Source: Tritrichomonas musculus
Taxonomy: Eukaryota > Parabasalia > Tritrichomonadida > Tritrichomonadidae
DNA length: 64,000 nucleotides
Reading direction: 5' to 3'
Assembly: GCA_039105265.1 (NCBI GenBank)
Contig: JAPFFF010000008.1
Location: 5,518,001-5,582,000 of the forward strand
The translations under genes and the position numbers were made by a program. Each line of letters starts with the position of its first letter. Position 1 is the stretch's first letter. The notes under the pieces were generated by a model. That model did no database searches and was not told where the DNA came from. It saw only the letters and a program-made list of their open reading frames with translations. Shown here piece after piece: positions 20,101 through 30,600 of this stretch.

Positions 20101-20578
20101 TAGAATGCCTGCCAAACAACCAAAAACAGTAGAACCAATAAAAATGCATCAATTTTTAACCAAAAAAAGAAGAATGAGAAAACAAGATAGAATATGGTTT
20201 AATAAAATGTTGATAAGAAGAGTCGAGATCTCGGAATTATGCTTTCCTTCGTTCATAATGATGATGAGGAGGTACTTATTGGGTCTAGATCCTAGATTGA
20301 ATTTTAAAATTATTATCAAAATTTCGAATAAAACTTATTCAAAAAGGCAAGACAAGCCAATTAAGGCATCTGATGTAATAAATGTTGCGAAAGATCTTGG
20401 TATTAAAAATGCTGAGGTTGAGGATGGAAATGTTATTATTAAGATAAATAATAATAAAGGTAAAAAATCCAAAAAAAATAATAATGACGACAACAACAAT
20501 GATGCTAATGATAATGGTGACGATAATAATGATGATGATGCCGATGATAATGATGATGTTGATAATGATAAAACATGA
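14144..20578 (+). CDS. Giant tandem pseudokinase protein with internal duplication
   Basis: Translation from the ATG at 14144 gives 2144 residues. Two units of about 820 residues, roughly residues 20-820 and 835-1660, each hold an N-terminal helical region of unknown type and a kinase-like domain at about 519-745 and 1354-1580. A third, more diverged kinase-like domain follows at about 1700-1900. In all three the HRD motif is replaced by HGN ('LFHGNLWNQSVYL', 'MYHGNISFDSIAV'), the DFG aspartate is absent ('AYLTFFSYQ') and no glycine loop or VAIK lysine is visible. APE survives ('YYRAPEKL'). These are therefore probably non-catalytic scaffold or allosteric domains. The C-terminus is Lys-rich, then Asn/Asp-rich. 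The two units are almost identical in DNA over their 3' 1.58 kb. Such kinase-like proteins are amplified in trichomonads; the substrate or partner is unknown. Confidence 0.8.
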   Translation: MYPDDSNETEQYLNDSGIIQIDLINNYGSKLFSPILNLNVDKLLPQTEINNSSFNIDTDEINAQFYEIYKYSSDFNRDVFVLTSPKETEEGNENGKENQKKSMQIIHNIFNKLEEANVCFQENLYYIIEEISTKISKKVFFDNINNLEVKFKEYKNKVFQFKKKNYINFFIEEFKADGQSKKDGEFETDINDLTDIIYDINYILIMILFFMTSTKFFYNQLQIFFKSFLSIALFTNTRTNIENQKKQFISFCKDILKFFLDKLNKKFQTDGKKYDLKQYIKDYFSTLNEEAINDIFTDLLKIQKSESQDKFVMPKTTDIFYSTLLSIANHHIPFEPKVIVKLVETIIQYYQNFLSASTITKIYIDFIQIFTYNGTFAEIIEMLINSKKFYSVDILYQIIIDNLICQKQISENFFKEKTLYDEPFTSNDQEKTRYKYYDIKSQPAEFTETFFSFTPMINKDLEFYGRISYHPSMKKECIDREKNIFRRKYLQADMNLFENEKEDAKFIIKMHDEDSKSSIIPYFPLGTISLAMPNYINIRKNDKKGSNSNSNSNSSDVSDNKLSLTIVDKIVIIMEIADALKGLHKNDLFHGNLWNQSVYLSAKKDAYLTFFSYQKNSEFNDTKAKGPLYYRAPEKLDEEDKFDDSLHDETYISYQKKGDIYSFGVLIHAILTEVKPENMFGNCSRDLRVKIIRDDYSNFIFKCGFNECFEDDLISEFKPIILRCMDKTPDDRFTIDKLIESIKELQIYKDNKEEIEFRIKNATNSSEYKCTLADIVKCVYRGSTSCTDLIQKLITEHLNDDKFQLKIDDDIIQKIYEAFNIKNDDKLSLKVDEGIIQSDSLNNYGTKLFSPILNLKVDKLLPQTESNNSPSIINTNYINKQFNTLFKYSRDFNRDVFVLTSPKETEEGNENGKENQKKSMQIIHNIFNKLEEANVCFQENIYYMTEEFSTEVYFENVNDLEIKFTEYTNKVSQFIKKNYVNIFIKEFTTDGQSKKDGQSKIDEFKADIDELSNIIYDINYKLIMILFFMTSAKYFYNQLQTFFKSFLSIALFTHTETNIESQKKQFISLCKERISFFSSKLDKKFQTDGEKHDLKQYIKDYFSTLNEEAINGIFTNLLKKVEFVDINKKDDKSKIQKSESQDKFVMPKTTDIFYSTLLSIANHHIPFEPKVIVKLVETIIQYYQNFLSASTITKIYIDFIQIFTYNGTFAEIIEMLINSKKFYSVDILYQIIIDNLICQKQISENFFKEKTLYDEPFTSNDQEKTRYKYYDIKSQPAEFTETFFSFTPMINKDLEFYGRISYHPSMKKECIDREKSIFRRKYLQADMNLFENEKEDAKFIIKMHDEDSKSSIIPYFPLGTISLAMPNYINIRKNDKKGSNSNSNSNSNSSDVSDNKLSLTIVDKIVIIMEIADALKGLHKNDLFHGNLWNQSVYLSAKKDAYLTFFSYQKNSEFNDTKAKGPLYYRAPEKLDEEDKFDDSLHDEAYISYQKKGDIYSFGVLIHAILTEVKPENMFGNCSRDLRVKIIRDDYSNFIFKCGFNECFEDDLISEFKPIILRCMDKTPDDRFTIDKLIESIKELQIYKDNKEEIEFRIKNATNSSEYKCTLADIVKCVYRGSTSCTDLIQKLITEHLNDDKFQLKIDDDIIQKIYEAFDIKNDDFFFRYTTIYDILISKYHFYQISSKSISICYSDELLAQSLKTNENSIFPFFTLRNFIEFSEFNEEESLMFSYFIAREISSIHSQNMYHGNISFDSIAVYFNVKTGAFVPAIVPYYIYYKSFVDSRDFNRNYSLDTLDKHQRKDVKAFKSVISNFKYFPKNYLKEIEGLDDFGSILYYLHRKNIDIGNMQRNIFLQNTNNYDYSYFKVTFNVIRTIYFIFKQKIDGQKETENNYISIDININIDGIFDGIIYFLKRVIDDIQSPLVCHLPEMVHVVQNSILNLHSITEKFIIIYNLSSKLYNEFAMGHVDTEMPDELTFYDENNMFGIRMPAKQPKTVEPIKMHQFLTKKRRMRKQDRIWFNKMLIRRVEISELCFPSFIMMMRRYLLGLDPRLNFKIIIKISNKTYSKRQDKPIKASDVINVAKDLGIKNAEVEDGNVIIKINNNKGKKSKKNNNDDNNNDANDNGDDNNDDDADDNDDVDNDKT
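15035..16612 (+). repeat. Long direct repeat, copy 1
   Basis: About 1.58 kb nearly identical to 17540-19122 (offset 2499, becoming 2505 after a CAACAG-type length difference in the Ser/Asn run). It lies inside the pseudokinase gene. Confidence 0.9.
17540..19122 (+). repeat. Long direct repeat, copy 2
   Basis: Partner of 15035-16612. Only scattered single-base differences are visible, against much greater divergence in the 5' parts of the two units. This points to recent gene conversion or unequal exchange. Confidence 0.9.
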
Positions 20579-21539
20579 TTTAATTTATTGTTTATTAATA
20601 AATTATAGAAGATTATTATAAAATGTCGGATTATTTAACATTTTAATGCGCTAGAAAACAAGATATCAATATTTAAAAGGTTTTTACAATTTTTGAATGG
20701 TTTATATTATGGTAATACCTTGTTCACTTAATCGCCTATGACGATCATTTTTTTGACCATAAAAATTATTTTTTAATTTTCATTTGCAGTAAGCCTTCAA
20801 TGATTTTTTTTTTTTTTTTTTTTTGGATTTTTTTGTATTCTATATTAATAGATACAATGAATAGTTTTTATTGATTTATTTTTTATTTCTATATCTACTA
20901 TTTTAAATAAGAAAAATTGAGAATTTAAATCGCCCTTTGAAAAAGTGGTGTAGCTCAGAATTAAATCCTTATTAATAGAACTGCACAGTTCCATCAAGAG
21001 CTCACCGTTAGGCAAATTACATCTTTGCTTGGGATATGCATCAAACTTTGTTATTAAACATTAAAAAATGAAGTAAATCCTAACTTTACTGAAGCCAAAC
21101 AGCCTCAGCATCAGCTATTAACTAATGAAGAAGTAAATGCAATAATTAAAAAAAATCATGAACAACAGCTAGTATATAATTGCTGAAGGAACATAGATGT
21201 AAGCAATTAGGGTTCTGAAATATAAAGAAAAAGAACTTCTATTGAAAATCGTTATCAAAAATCAATTGAAAACGTTAAAGCAGATTCATTAGAAGAAAAC
21301 CGAGCGCAAATATCAATTGATGTGGTGAATCAAAGAGATGATGAACGATTCACCGATCTCTCTTCTTCTAATTACTTGAGATGATATTGGTTTCAGAGGG
21401 AAAATGGTAAAAGAAAAAGCATGTATGTTTTCAAACAATGTAAAATGAGACCATTTTTCAGGGAATAAACAGACCAGTATCATGTTTCTGTAGTTGTTGG
21501 TGTTTACATTCAAAAATAAAAAAAGTTCATTAGTTTTAA
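20579..21539. other. Intergenic, decayed
   Basis: Contains a 22-T run near 20802-20823. On the plus strand at about 20975-21180 there are eroded codons ('QELTVRQITSLLG', 'QHQLLTNEEVNAIIKKNHEQ') reminiscent of a helix-turn-helix transposase N-terminus. Stops are frequent and the family is not certain, so I make no gene call. Confidence 0.4.
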
Positions 21540-22260
21540 TTCAAAGTTCACTTTTTCCTTTGAAAAATCATCCGATGTTTGATCTGCTTCAAAAAGTTAA
21601 TAATTTTAAAAGAATAAAAAAATTATCATTTTCTCGAATAAGTCCAACGATTTCTTTGAGAAATAGCAGTTCTTTGTTCAAAAAGCCCCCAATCTTTTTC
21701 CATTTGTTTCCCAGCTGGTTCACCAAATTTCACAATTTGATATCATCTTCTATCGTGAAAGGTCTCCTGGTATAGAATTCGACTGGACAATCATCTATGT
21801 TTAGGTCATAAGACTCTATCAATTGTTCGATTCTAAGAAGAGTGATATCTGAGTTGCGTGATATATTATAATATATTATAATCAGCAAGTTTACTCATCC
21901 CTTGCCTGTGTTCTTAGGTGATAGATTAGCGCTTTTTTTACAATAACTAATTTTAGTCTTTTAATGAAACTAAGTACAAAGCTATTGATTTTTTCTTGAA
22001 GGAATTCATCCCAGATTTGAAGAACTTTTTTTCTATATTTTTTTAAAATTCTTTTCTTGGCCACCCAAATATGTTAGATTTGGGTTTAAATCTGGTGATT
22101 TTCGAGCCATACTTTTATTAAATTACATCTTTTTAATTTGGTAAAAGACAAATGGTATTCCTCAATAGGTAATGAACAACCATCGTTTAACTAAAATGGA
22201 TGAATGACATTCGTCTTCATTTTTTTCCTATAAAAAATATTTATATATCAGATAAAAACA
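21540..22260 (-). mobile_element. Degenerate Tc1/mariner relic with Myb-like segment
   Basis: On the minus strand, from high to low coordinates: near 22230 'DECHSSILVKRW'-like codons; near 22100 'SPDLNP' of the catalytic core; at 22020-21930 the transposase end 'QIWDEFLQEKINSFVLSFIK'; and at 21770-21640 'RRPFTIEDDIKL' followed after a stop by 'NLVNQLGNKWKKIGGF', then in another frame 'RTAISQRNRW'. The last three pieces form a Myb repeat, including the typical RNRW third helix. Stops and frame shifts are many, so the copy is long dead. The order (transposase end, about 55 codons, Myb) matches the intact gene at 6371-7528. Confidence 0.7.
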
Positions 22261-25051
22261 GAGATATGTCTTTGTTTTTTTTCCTTCATTCAATTGTTTT
22301 ATTAGAATTTGTAATGAATGGACATAATTTGAGATAGTAAAAAATACAAATTGAATAAAACTCGAATAATAGATCATTGTTATTACACTCGAGTTCAATA
22401 TTGGGTTATCCTATGTTAGCGTAACACTTTTCTGCGAAAGAAATAAATCATTCACATACATGTATCAAGTCCATATATACAAAAGCAAAATCATCAAATA
22501 TTATATATAGTTATGCTCAATCTCCCTCATTGCTCAAGCTTATTTAATTGAAGCACACATATTTTAAAAATCATTATTCATTTCAATCTATATACTTGCT
22601 TGATGAAAGACAGAAACAACATTTCCTGGTAATGGTGCTCTCCCACATGAATTAACTATATTCTTGAAAAAAATACTAGTATTTTTTAATTGAACATGAT
22701 CAGAAATCCCGTCAGGTTCTTGCCATAGATATACATTTAAAAAGATACATTCATCAAGGAAATCATCACCAGTGTGATTACTACACTTGTTCAGAATGGA
22801 TTAATTGAAAAACTTAATGAAAGCTCAAACATTTTTGACCTGTGTTTCATTTTATATAAATACTTTAAACTCATTATTGAGAAGCTAGAGATGAAAATCA
22901 TTCCTGGAAGTAGCTGATCACGTGAAGAATCGTAAATCTAAATTGATGAAATAGACATTTACTCACACTTTTTGAATTTTAGTCATCATCACCTTCCACA
23001 TCCAACGATAACAATCATCGGTTCTACTCCATGCTTTGATGGTCTGATTGCCAATATCCAGGAGTGAGAAAATTGACAAATGAAATATCAAAACATTATC
23101 CAATATGTGTAAGCCATCCAAGACTTTTTCCAGTTATTTTATATTTAGATAGATTTTTAATAGCTACATATAATTTACTATTTAAAAAAATCAAAATCAT
23201 CAAAGGTGAATTAGATAATCGCATTTTATTTGGTAGACTCCAAAAAGGACAAAATCAGCAGGCCATTTATCTATTCAAAATATATCAATAGAATTTGTTA
23301 AAAAAACAATAAACGTATGACCATTTATTTATTGAAAATCATTTTTTTTTAATTTAAAGCATTCATATATACAGCAAGCTCGAGGTAATACAGACTTTTA
23401 TCGATGATGTGTTCTACATGATCATAATCTCAATTCACTGTACATTAATTTGAATATCATATTAGCAAAAAAACTTATTTTTTATATCAGAATTTTTTTC
23501 ATTTTTAGTGATTTGTAGCCAAAAGTATGTCTATTAAGCCCAGAAAATAGTCATGTAGCTATTATTTTTATTTGTCTTTGTTTCTGGCAGATATCAAATT
23601 GAAATGAAATACTAATACACACATTTTGACCTTGCTCGCAGTAATCAAATGAATTATTTTCATATGAATTGTTCAATTTAACTCTATAGGAATACTTTTG
23701 GATAGTTTTCTTTTTTTCATTTATTCATAATTATATAAAAAATAGATTAAAACTAATCCAAATATTATCATAATTCTATTTTAATAAACATTTATATATA
23801 ATTATTTTATTTTTTTTTTATTTTCATTTTTGTAAAAAATTGATTTTGAATGTTTATTTGATGTAAAAGGTGCCGATTTTGGACTTTACAAAAAACGGTT
23901 ATTGTAAAAGGTGCCGATTTTGTCCAAAAAAAAGTCTACCTTTTATTTTCCATAAAAAATAATTTGGGTAAAAAACGGTCATTTTGAATTTTTTGATTTT
24001 ATAAATGGCGGAACCTCATTTTAAATAATATTCCCTATTCTTATAATATATTTTAAAGCAAAAATATTGAGTTTGATCGTTTAAAATTAATTTTCTAACC
24101 GCCGAAAATTGAATCATTCCGTTTATTAATTCAACTTTTTGAATTCATTTTTCAAACTAAACTTTATCTTTGAAGTTATGTTCAAACAAAATATATCATT
24201 TTATTGAGCATTAAAAGAAGAAATCGAATATTACAAAATAAAAAGTTAGAAAAGATCATGTATCGAAAAAACTTAAAAATAATTATTATATTAACTTTTT
24301 TGGACTAACTACAAAGTAATTATAAATATTTATGTTTTATAATGTATAATGCATATGTATAAAATCAAATAGTATTAGTAGTTTTGAAGGATATCTCTTA
24401 CGAAGAGAGATCTATTAGTATGTGAAGTCAAAAAAAACTCGATGAATATTAAGTTTTTTGATTGGTTTCAATGACCAATTTAAAGATTATTAAATGGGTA
24501 AGAAAATTTATTAAAATCACCAAATAAAACCTAAAATTCGAAGAGATTTTGAAACTTTTTGAGGTCAAAAAAAGAGTGTCCCACCCATTACAAAACCACT
24601 TTTTGAAAAATGTTCAATAATTTAAATCAATATAATAATTCAAATAATAAAATATTAGCTATCTTTAACTAAATTACAATTATTTAATCCAAAAAATATT
24701 AGTTGATTTTTTTATTTCTAAAGATATATTAGTTTTTAAATTTGAATTAGATGGCTTTAAAAAATTAGCGGATCAAAAAGTTCCACAGTCATTTTGGTTC
24801 AAGGATATCTTTAAGATTGACATCACAATCAGCTTGAAAAAGAAGACAAATAACAAAAACAGAAATCAATAAATAATTAAAATTACATTTATTTGGTAGA
24901 ACTATCGAGAAAATGAAGATCTTCAATCTTTTCATTTTCACTAAATTTCAATGGATTCACCATAATAAAAAAAGAACCTAATACCTTAAAGGTAACAATT
25001 CTAATTCATGAATTTTGTTAATATCAAAATTCAGAAGATTGGGATTTTTTT
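22261..25051. other. Long intergenic region with unrecognised decayed sequence
   Basis: At 22780-23290 the plus strand has several partly open stretches ('EIITSVITTLVQNGLIEKLN', 'YPICVSHPRLFPVILYLDRF') separated by stops. This suggests an old gene or element that I cannot identify. At 23862 and 23903, TGTAAAAGGTGCCGATTTTG is repeated with a 41-bp period. The rest is AT-rich with no gene seen. Confidence 0.45.
23862..23922. repeat. 41-bp direct repeat, two copies
   Basis: A 20-bp block occurs at 23862 and 23903. GGACTTTACA between them is partly the inverse of TGTAAAAGG, giving a mixed direct and inverted arrangement like the end of a small transposon, but no distal partner was found. Confidence 0.7.
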
Positions 25052-25930
25052 TCATAGAGCAACTTCAATAGATTCAACTTCTTCATGCGATTCAACACAC
25101 TTGGATGGGAATTCATCAAGCGAATTAAACCATGCTGACTTAAGAGCTTCTGGTGCTTTGATACGTTTTTCAGGATCCTCTTGAAGCATCGCAGAAATTA
25201 AATCTTTAGCTTCTTTGGAGGAATTGTTAAGTTCCGGACATGCTGATATACCACCTTGCCTTTTTGTACGACTTTCAATATCATCAAGCAATTGCTTTGC
25301 GTTTTTTCCATAAAATGGAATTTCACCTGCTAATAGCATGAAAAGGGTAACTCCAAGTGCCCACATGTCAGCACTTTTGTCGTGCAATTTTGAAGTCAGT
25401 ATCTCAGGTGCTAAATAAATAGGGGATCCTAGGATCGATGAAGACTTTTCTCCATCGTTAATCTTTTCCGTGCTTCCAAAATCAGCAAGGACTGCAGTTG
25501 TTTCATCACCAAAGAGCAAAATATTATCAATTTTTATGTCTTGATGACAAAACCCTTTTGAATGCAAATCGTTTAGGGCAAGCAAAACATTATATATGAT
25601 GTTCTTAACAGATGATTCTGAGATAATATCTCTTTTCTTTATATAGTTGTACAAATCTCCATTTTCAGCATATTTTAAAACAAAACAATGATATCTACCG
25701 TGTCGAAAAGAATCCAAACATTTTATGATTTTTTCATTGCTTTTAAATTCTCTGAATACTTTTGATTCATTTCTAATTTGTTTTCCAAAATGTTTGATTG
25801 ATAAACACTTAATTGCTACTTTTTCTCCATTTGTTAGTGTTGACTTAAAGACAACAGACGTTTTTGGTTTGTTCATGTAAATAACATTTTCGATAAGAAA
25901 TCCACCAAATTGTTTTCCAGGAGAAAACAT
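25052..25930 (-). CDS. CAMK-like serine/threonine protein kinase with HQD loop
   Basis: Starts at the ATG at 25930; 292 residues, almost all kinase domain. Visible motifs are ATP lysine K41 in 'KVAIK', helix-C E55, catalytic loop 'CHQDIKIDNIL' (H129-Q130-D131, N136), 'ADFGS' (D150), and 'YLAPEIL' followed by 'DMWALGVTLFMLLAGEIPF'. The activation loop and lobe XI ('AWFN') resemble CaMK/AMPK-type kinases. The HRD arginine is replaced by Gln, so it is predicted to be active without the usual RD-type phospho-switch. The N-lobe glycine loop is degenerate. There is no extra regulatory domain. It diverges from the dynein gene. TCATTT directly before the ATG resembles the trichomonad initiator. Confidence 0.9.
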   Translation of the reverse strand: MFSPGKQFGGFLIENVIYMNKPKTSVVFKSTLTNGEKVAIKCLSIKHFGKQIRNESKVFREFKSNEKIIKCLDSFRHGRYHCFVLKYAENGDLYNYIKKRDIISESSVKNIIYNVLLALNDLHSKGFCHQDIKIDNILLFGDETTAVLADFGSTEKINDGEKSSSILGSPIYLAPEILTSKLHDKSADMWALGVTLFMLLAGEIPFYGKNAKQLLDDIESRTKRQGGISACPELNNSSKEAKDLISAMLQEDPEKRIKAPEALKSAWFNSLDEFPSKCVESHEEVESIEVAL

Positions 25931-25936
25931 AAATGA
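25931..25936 (-). promoter_or_regulatory. Initiator-like motif at kinase start
   Basis: The minus strand reads TCATTT immediately before the ATG. This matches the trichomonad initiator consensus TCA+1(C/T)T/A, usually found within about 20 bp of the start codon. One short match; chance is quite possible. Confidence 0.3.
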
Positions 25937-27659
25937 ACTGAATTTTCAGAAGGAACAAAATTTTCTCGTTAATTCAAAATTTGAAAGAAATTGATGTTAA
26001 CTGACTTTTTAATTTTTGAATTATAAAATCTTCAAAAAAAAAATACCTAATTATCTTGTTTAAATTTGATGGTTGAATATGGTTTATTGGAGTTTAAGCA
26101 TATTACGAGATAGCTTTCTTACTTTATCATTTTTTTTAGAGAAAAAGGCTTCCTATTTTAATTTTTCATAATATGAAAGTAAAAAAGATTTTCATAATAA
26201 CAGAATACAATCATGGAATGCTTTTGTTTTTAAACAATACGATCAAGCAATGCTTTTGAATGATGAATATGTTTGCTTTTTGATAGGAATGTAAAAAATA
26301 AAAAAATTCAATATAAGATTTCCGTTGTGATTTTATTTTTCTATGTCGGTTAAATTTTTGAATTGCTTATTTTACTCATAACCGATTTTTTTATTCTCAA
26401 AACTAGAAAAAAATGTCGCTTAAATAAATTGCATTTTATACAAAACATATACAGAAATAGCAAAAAACACTATAAAAATTCATCATAATTATGACATAAT
26501 TATTTCATAAAAATTGAATCGAAAATTTTCATCAATTCAAAATTGTTTGATCAAATAAACAGTAGATTTTAAGACATAAAGTATCTGCTTTCGGTCAATT
26601 TTAATTTTTCTTCACACTCGAGCACCAATAGAAAGCATTATTTTCAAAAAGCTTTTAGTTTCTTCTTTTATTACTTTGAATTATTTTTGAAAATTATTTT
26701 TAAAATATATACTATTTTACACCTCAAACCAAAGTAAATAAAAGAAGAACCAAAAGCTTTGAATTGCTAAAATATCTAAATTAAGATAAGATAGATTTTA
26801 AATTGTTTTTTTAAATTGCCATTTCCCATTGTTTTTATATCTTTCGATTTTTTAAATTTAATCTGTTGCATGCTTTTTATATTTAAGGATTATTTGATAA
26901 AAACCATAATTAAAAAACCTTTTTTTTTTCTTAAATAAAATCTTCATTAAAATGTTGTCTTTTTCTTTAATTTTATAAGTACAAAATGCTTCTATGGAGT
27001 GGAACATCTCTATTTGAATATTTTTTAAATTAACTTCATGAGATTTATACAAAAATATTTTTATTTTTAGATAGTTTTTGAAAACAAAATATAACTCATA
27101 TGCGATGTAAATACAAACATTAATGACGATTAAACGAAATTTTCTTTAATATTCAAGTATATTTTAAAATAATACCGATAACAGAAATTTCAATAATTTA
27201 TAATGATTGTTTTTGATGAATTTAGGCCGAATAATACAGTACACAATTTAGTGATTTCATGAATATAATAAGATAACTTCATTATCTTGGCTCTTTTTAG
27301 TAGTAATCACATAGTTATAATCTTTCAACTTCAAAAGAGGAATTACTTCCATAGAGGAAATTTCTCACAAAGAATTCACGAAAAATCACTTAATTCTAAT
27401 ATCCGAGAAATTGATTGAAACAAAAATAATCTCTGGTTCGTTTACACAGCTAGCAAAAAATCATATGAATAAATTTCATATGAAATTTGTTTATAAAAAT
27501 AGAAAACCAATTATTTTCAGCCCAATATTTTTGCATATCAATTATTTCAAATAACGTATTTTTGATCAAAAATTTGAGAACCATAAATACGTTTTTTTAT
27601 TTGAAATACTATATTTTCATAACTATAATATTAAACTGATTTAAACACAAAATTTATCG
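25937..27659. other. Divergent intergenic region between kinase and dynein genes
   Basis: 1.7 kb of AT-rich DNA that must contain both promoters. It includes an inverted-repeat pair at 26645-26761. No credible gene is seen. Confidence 0.6.
26645..26761. repeat. Imperfect inverted repeat (foldback)
   Basis: Arms 26645-26678 and 26730-26761 are near-perfect reverse complements sharing AAAGCTTTT, TTCTTCTTTTAT and ACTTTG, with a loop of about 51 bp. It could be a relic of a miniature transposon or a structured 5' region; no target duplication was found. Confidence 0.75.
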
Positions 27660-30600
27660 ATGAATAAAACCGAACGAACAAGCACGTCCGGAGGACCTCG
27701 CAAATATACGTTCTCCGAACTTTTTTCATCGACGCAAAAAGCCTCAATTCGCAAAAGCGGAAAAAATACAATATCAGCACGAACTATTTTACCTCCATTA
27801 GAAGACACGAATCCAGAACCTGCTCCGAATCCGACAGATGCTCCCCCAGCTGAGAATCCGGAAGGTCAACCAAATCCAGAAGACGAAGAAACACCAGAAA
27901 TTATCGAAAAATTACAAACGACTAAATTTCCCAATATTTCAACATATGAAGGAGCTAGAGCAGGCTTTGCTTTTCAAGCAGAAAAGCCACCTCCATCGGA
28001 TCCACTTCCAATGGGGCCATACAATACTCCACCTCAATCAATATTACCAAAAGTACAAATTCCTTTCATAACTCCACCAGGTACTGCTCCAAGAGCAATT
28101 GAAGTCGAAAGGCTCAAGAGAGCTTATCAAGATATGGATATAACAACTCTTCTTACCGAACGTGGGGTTGATTATCCTGCCGAAATTGAATTTGTTCCAA
28201 GTAATGCTGAATTTCCTCCAATTTTCAAATTATGGGATTTTGATGACGATAACTTTGATCCAAGAACAGTCGACGAATGGCTTGGACTTGGTCGTGATGA
28301 AAACGGAAATATGGCTGGCGTTCCGGCAAGTGTTTATATCGAAAAGGGACTTCAATGGGTTCCAGGAGTTGTTTGGGACTATCATGAAAAAGCAAAGAGA
28401 TGGCTTATTAAGTTTCCAGAGGGCGGCTTAGAAGATGAGTGGGTTCCTCGATTGAGACTTCTTTTTAATGCTGAAGATCCTCAAGTATTTGCAGACAGGA
28501 TTGCAAATGCTGTCAATGAGCGAAGGAGAGTTGAAAGCTGGATTAGATTTGTTTTTTATGTTGAATCAATGCCATATAAATCGATGCCAGACATCCCAGA
28601 TGATGCTCAAGAACGAATTCTTAAAGCGATTCCTTCACCTCGAAAAGAATTGAAACTTGATATAGCCCCATTTATGGATGAAGCAGAAATTAGCTATAAA
28701 TATTCATTTAATGTACATTCATTCGAAGCAAAAATAAAAGCAGATCCAATTTATGCTAGATCACTTGGACTTTTCGATCTATCAAAGCCACCTGAGCCCA
28801 AACCAAAACGATATCATACAACATCCAAATTTGAACAATTACGAGAACAATTTGCTTTTCATTCACTTTATACAAAAGATTGCATTTTTAATGCTTTAAT
28901 GAAAACTCGTGCTTCTTGCTTAGAAGTCGCAAATAGTGTTCTTTTATCACTTCGATCAAACAAATCTTTTCATCTCGAAGAATTTCAACAAACACAAGCT
29001 CAACTTGTTTCAAAAACAAAGAAAATGCTTACAGAAGATTGGGTTCCTCAACTTGGCCGTGAACTCAGATCAGCATTGTCTGAAGTATCCAAAGGTTGGT
29101 TCAATTTGGAAGAGACAGATCGTGAAGTTTATAATATGTCTAAATTCTCAAACTTTATGACACTTGTTTCATGCATGATGATCGATGCAGCACGACAATG
29201 CGTTTTAAATAACTTCAAATTATTTGATGATTTCATTACTGACCTTGCTCCAAATTCAGTCGAAGTCAAATCTCCAACAGAGGTAATTTCTGATTTTCCA
29301 AAAGATTCTACTGGAGCTATGATTATGCCTTTGTTTGAAATTGATATGGCAATCGAAAAAGAAACAATCACAGATCCAAAAGGAGTTGAATCCGAAGTTG
29401 ATAAAATTTGCTACGGAATTAATCCTGTTTTATTCAAAGAAGCATGCACAACTATTTTATCATCAATAGTTGATGCTGTTCGATCTATTCCAATTATTGA
29501 ACCAAGAGTTTTACCAGATATGTTTAGAAATGTTGTTTTAACCCTTTCAACAATCAATGAAGATGAAGAACAACTCGTTGAACACAAATCACACGTTGTT
29601 GCGCATCTTGATGCAGCAATAGATGTTTTGCAACAATACTTAGCAACATATGACGAATATACCGAATTTATCAGACTTGATAATGCCAAATTTATTGAAC
29701 AATTAAATACAGATAATCCATCACTAGATCAGTGCAGACAAATGATCAAAGTTCATCAAGAAGCAATGGACGAACTTCATAAGAATATTCCAAAACGAGA
29801 AGTTGTTGGTCTTTTTGCTGTTAACGTCACATCAATTAGAAACCATCTTATTTCAAAGAGAAAGACTTTAATCAAAGCTATTCTTGATTATGTTTCAAAA
29901 ACAGCTAAAAATCAATTCAAGAAACTTTTCAACGAGTATCGTACAATTGAAAGTAAGATTACTGCCTTACCAACAAAAATCGAAGAACTTGATCAAACAC
30001 GTCAATATATCGCAACTGTTCCAAATCTTACGGATAAACTTCATTCACGTGTTGTTGATTCAATGAAGTATTACGACTTTATTGATGAATATTGCCATCC
30101 ACTTCAAAATGAAGATTTCAACATGAAATGGAATGTTTATGGAAGAGCCCGCCATTGCAGTAATTTGATTGAAAAATCAAAGACTACACTCGATGGCTAC
30201 TTTGTCAAATTCGAGCAAGAACTCGAAATGCACCAAGAAAAGTTTGCTGCCGAACTTGATAAATTATCACACGAAATTTCAGTTGTATCAAAATATACTG
30301 ATATGCAACAATCTGATCAATATGCTCAAGAAATCAGAAGAATTGCAAAATCAATCGAAAGTGCAGAACAAACAGCAAGAACATACAACGCAAGACAAGT
30401 TATCTTTGGTCAAGATTTAACTGATTATGGCCGAATTGCTGAATTAAAGAGAACATTCGAACCATTCGCATTACTTTGGCCAAACGTCGACAATTGGCTC
30501 AAGCTCAAAGCATCTATTCAAGAGAAGCCAATGATTCAATTGAACGCAGAACAAATTACAAAAGATCTCCAATCAATTTATACAGCATTACACAAATCAA

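Noticed and set aside
23064-23291. 75-codon plus-strand frame
   Set aside because: It begins at GTG without an ATG start and lies in decayed sequence; kept only as unidentified debris.
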